Positions 62,138-64,000 of a DNA stretch of 64,000 nt are shown piece by piece; position 1 is the first letter of the stretch, and each line of letters starts with the position of its first letter. The stretch is from assembly GCF_004959855.1 (NCBI RefSeq), contig NZ_SPNT01000012.1, positions 1 through 64,000 on the forward strand, read 5' to 3'. Made by a program: the position numbers and the translations under genes. Source of the stretch: Nitratireductor sp. XY-223 (GTDB lineage Bacteria > Pseudomonadota > Alphaproteobacteria > Rhizobiales > Rhizobiaceae). The notes beneath the pieces were generated by a model. That model worked only from the letters and a program-made list of their open reading frames with translations, did no database searches and was not told where the DNA came from.

Positions 62138-62791
62138 TCATGATTTGCTTTTGGTATTGATTGAAACGACGCGTTCGTTTGCGGGACGAATGACTGCAGC
62201 TTCCAGAAACAGTTTTGGAAACCCCCGCATAAGGCGCTCTCGCGCCTGAGGCGCGGCACCGAACGAAGTGGAAAACGCGTAACCACGAAGGACATTCGAC
62301 GCCATTGCCCAGTGATCCGAGCGTTGCTCCTGATCATATCCGGGCAATTCGAACGTATTGTCCCAGAACTCGAAAAGGGACTGTCGCCAGTCGGCGACCG
62401 CTTCCTGAACAAGGGACGAAAGCGTCAACTCCGCCCGGATGCCGAGAGCAATCTCCATGCAACCGACAAAGAGATCGCTCGCAATCGTATCGCCTGTCTC
62501 TGAAACGAATTCTTCCAGAGTGATTTCGCCCTTGCGCAACCGGGATGCGATTTCGTGCAATTGGCCGGCGAACTCGACCAGAAGATCGCCGAACGCAGCG
62601 GCGATCAGGTGATCCTTCGTCGGGAAGTGATGGAACAGCGCCCCACGCGACACGCCCGCCTTCTTCAGAATCGGCAGGATCGACAGGCCGGCATATCCAT
62701 TCGTTATGAGTTGGCCCACCGTCGCCCTTTTCAACAGCGCGATGGTCCGTTCAGCGTCACGGATACGCTCATTCGATTTTTCTTCGCCCAT
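62138..62791 (-). CDS. TetR-family transcriptional regulator
   Basis: This 217-residue regulator has the HTH TIALLKRATVGQLITNGYAGLSILPILKKAGVSRGALFHHFPTKDHLIAAAF and a helical ligand domain. The ATG at 62791 is chosen because the frame upstream is non-homologous and the operator lies there. It is the first gene of the operon with dctPQM, M24 and GAF genes and probably represses the whole unit until the substrate appears. Confidence 0.88.
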   Translation of the reverse strand: MGEEKSNERIRDAERTIALLKRATVGQLITNGYAGLSILPILKKAGVSRGALFHHFPTKDHLIAAAFGDLLVEFAGQLHEIASRLRKGEITLEEFVSETGDTIASDLFVGCMEIALGIRAELTLSSLVQEAVADWRQSLFEFWDNTFELPGYDQEQRSDHWAMASNVLRGYAFSTSFGAAPQARERLMRGFPKLFLEAAVIRPANERVVSINTKSKS

Positions 62792-62829
62792 TGCTTTCTT
62801 CCGGATTTCGGTTTGCTGATCGGCACATA

Positions 62830-62853
62830 TACATACAGACCGGTTGGTATGTA
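62830..62853. promoter_or_regulatory. TetR-type operator upstream of the tetR-TRAP-M24-GAF operon
   Basis: TACATAC-N10-GTATGTA is an inverted repeat with perfect 7-bp arms. The centre ACCGGT is itself self-complementary, so nearly the whole 24 bp is symmetric. It lies 39 bp upstream of the start codon, where it would cover the promoter. Confidence 0.7.
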
Positions 62854-63201
62854 AAGAATTTTTTGCAGGGGCAGCCGGATAGGGCTGCGTCGATGGCGTC
62901 AAAACCGTTGAAAAAGGGCAAACCCTGCGCCCGGGGCGCAGGGCCGAGGATTTGTGGTGCAAATACCTCTACCGGAAAACCGGTGCGAAAGTCGTAGCGC
63001 AAGTGGCGTTCCGGGTCACGGCAATTTCGATTGCCTAAAAAAGCGCCATCGCCACCTGCCTATTTTGTGAGCAGCATACCGCAGCGCACAAAAAATCATC
63101 GTACCCCAATGTGAAAACGATCGTTCGGATCTGTCCGGACGGCAGAAAATTATCCATTAAAAACAAAGCAATAGTCGTCCGGATATAAAGATTCGGGAAT
63201 C
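62854..63201. other. Non-coding divergent gap before urtA
   Basis: No gene is seen here. The stretch holds the short palindrome copy B (63017-63035) and an inverted repeat TTTTGTG (63063-63069) / CACAAAA (63087-63093) with 17 bases between the arms, about 110-140 bp upstream of the sigma54-like box. The latter could be an enhancer site, but it does not match the NtrC consensus. Confidence 0.45.
63017..63035. repeat. Short palindromic hairpin, copy B
   Basis: CACGGCAATTTCGATTGCC is the exact reverse complement of 6804-6822. The stem is GGCAAT/ATTGCC with loop TTCG. No T-run follows on either strand, so it is not an intrinsic terminator. Confidence 0.55.
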
Positions 63202-63216
63202 TGGCACGATTCCTGC
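63202..63216 (+). promoter_or_regulatory. Sigma54-type promoter of urtA
   Basis: TGGCACG-ATTC-CTGC matches the -24/-12 consensus TGGCACG-N4-TTGC with one change (C for the first T of the -12 box); the essential GG and GC are kept. It lies 49 bp before the urtA start. Urea-uptake genes are commonly under NtrC-RpoN control. Confidence 0.7.
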
Positions 63217-63264
63217 GAGGTAAAGGCCGGTGCAAATACTTCTACGCAGATCATGGAGATCAAT

Positions 63265-64000
63265 ATGAATGCTCTGAAAAACCGGATCCGGTCCTTCGGC
63301 CTGGCAACGATCGTCGCCGGCATGACCGCATCGTCCGCCGCCTGGGCCGAGGACACGATCAAGGTCGGCATCCTGCATTCCCTGTCAGGAACGATGGCGA
63401 TATCCGAGACCACACTGAAAGACGTCATGCTCATGCTCATCGAGGAGCAGAACAAGAAGGGCGGCCTTCTGGGCAAACAGCTCGAGGCGGTTGTCGTCGA
63501 TCCCGCTTCCGACTGGCCGCTCTTTGCCGAAAAGGCCCGCGAACTGCTGGAGGTCCATGAGGTTTCCGCCGTCTTCGGAAACTGGACTTCGGTCAGCCGC
63601 AAGTCTGTGCTTCCGGTCTTCGACGAGCTCAACGGCATCCTGTTCTATCCCGTCCAGTACGAGGGCGAGGAAAGCCAGCGCAACGTCTTCTACACGGGTG
63701 CCGCACCCAACCAGCAGGCCATTCCCGCCGTCGACTATCTGCTGGAGAACGAGGAAGTCGAGCGCTGGGTGCTCGCGGGAACGGACTATGTCTACCCGCG
63801 CACGACCAACAAGATCCTGGAGGCCTACCTCAAGGCCAAGGGCGTGTCCGATGAGGACATCATGATCAACTACACGCCGTTCGGCCATTCCGACTGGCAG
63901 ACCATCGTCGCCGACATCAAGGCCTTCGGCTCGGAAGGCAAGAAGACCGCGGTCGTCTCCACCATCAACGGCGACGCCAACGTGCCGTTCTACAAGGAAC
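63265..64000 (+). CDS. urtA: Urea ABC transporter substrate-binding protein UrtA (3' end outside window)
   Basis: The reading frame continues past the window end; 245 codons are visible. A signal peptide ([16 protein letters not shown]) is followed by [67 protein letters not shown] and [33 protein letters not shown], which are characteristic of UrtA. The ATG at 63265 has GGAG six bases upstream. The remaining urt genes should lie downstream outside the window. Confidence 0.92.
   Translation, partial: MNALKNRIRSFGLATIVAGMTASSAAWAEDTIKVGILHSLSGTMAISETTLKDVMLMLIEEQNKKGGLLGKQLEAVVVDPASDWPLFAEKARELLEVHEVSAVFGNWTSVSRKSVLPVFDELNGILFYPVQYEGEESQRNVFYTGAAPNQQAIPAVDYLLENEEVERWVLAGTDYVYPRTTNKILEAYLKAKGVSDEDIMINYTPFGHSDWQTIVADIKAFGSEGKKTAVVSTINGDANVPFYKE

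Noticed and set aside
63017-63035. Short hairpin as an intrinsic terminator
   Set aside because: There is no T-run after the stem on either strand, and it lies between divergent promoters.
1-64000. CRISPR arrays, tRNA or rRNA genes, prophage
   Set aside because: No regularly spaced repeats, no tRNA-like cloverleaf and no rRNA or phage genes were recognised by reading; a tRNA or CRISPR program would be needed to exclude them formally.

Overview
The window is high-GC alphaproteobacterial DNA. It is most likely from a marine or soil member of the Hyphomicrobiales (Rhizobiales). The evidence is a RirA-type Rrf2 iron regulator with a TGA-N9-TCA box upstream of the divergent iron-transport gene, a long leader ahead of ornithine decarboxylase (the place where the alphaproteobacterial speF RNA is found), two complete TRAP systems plus an orphan TRAP binding protein, two single-chain indolepyruvate oxidoreductases and a form I aerobic CO dehydrogenase cluster. 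Genus and species cannot be fixed from the sequence alone.

Layout. 1-2.6 kb: the end of an IS4-type transposase abuts an indolepyruvate oxidoreductase gene that has lost its C-terminal domain. 2.8-7.6 kb: orphan TRAP binding protein, class-C26 glutamine amidotransferase-like hydrolase, LacI and MarR regulators, creatininase-family hydrolase. 7.6-7.95 kb: a 304-bp imperfectly palindromic repeat, with a second copy at 56.0-56.3 kb. 8.0-11.4 kb: CobW metallochaperone, WD40 protein, SnoaL-like protein and D-lyxose isomerase, then a 183-bp multi-hairpin element. 11.4-19.9 kb: ornithine decarboxylase with leader, amidase/LysR, DUF1007/NicO metal transporter pair, Bcr/CflA-type efflux, aminotransferase. 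19.9-26.8 kb: dctBD sensor/regulator and dctPQM TRAP transporter with a clear sigma54 promoter and tandem upstream palindromes. 26.8-29.4 kb: modABC molybdate transporter. 29.5-39.3 kb: TerB-like protein, Eda, TrhO, a DapA-family enzyme behind a candidate attenuator, FbpA-type iron-binding protein facing rirA, NnrU, a MerR/SCP2/acyl-CoA dehydrogenase unit around a palindrome, a YdcF-like protein, TetR.

39.9-49.1 kb is the metabolic centrepiece: an MHYT-LytTR membrane regulator followed by coxMSLDEF, a MobA-like nucleotidyltransferase and coxG. The large subunit carries the form I active-site loop AYRCSFR, so this is a genuine Mo-Cu CO dehydrogenase rather than a form II paralogue. Modular molybdate uptake (modABC) is present in the same window. 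A pair of 15-nt direct repeats exactly 20 bp apart lies just upstream of coxM and looks like a LytTR-protein binding site.

49.1-54.3 kb: an Lrp regulator faces the intact indolepyruvate oxidoreductase and an aromatic/aspartate aminotransferase, together a route from aromatic amino acids to aryl-acetyl-CoA. 54.4-57.3 kb: succinate-semialdehyde dehydrogenase-like gene, repeat copy 2, LacI regulator. 57.5-62.8 kb: a compact TetR-dctP-dctQ-dctM-M24 hydrolase-GAF operon behind a TetR-type operator. 63.3 kb to the end: urtA (urea ABC transporter) behind a sigma54-like promoter, cut by the window edge.

The strongest candidates for something undescribed are (i) the 300-bp repeat, whose end arms differ at 8 of 24 positions between copies yet remain perfectly self-complementary within each copy, (ii) the putative LytTR operator of the CO dehydrogenase operon, and (iii) the TRAP-M24-GAF operon, whose M24 enzyme has lost most canonical metal ligands.
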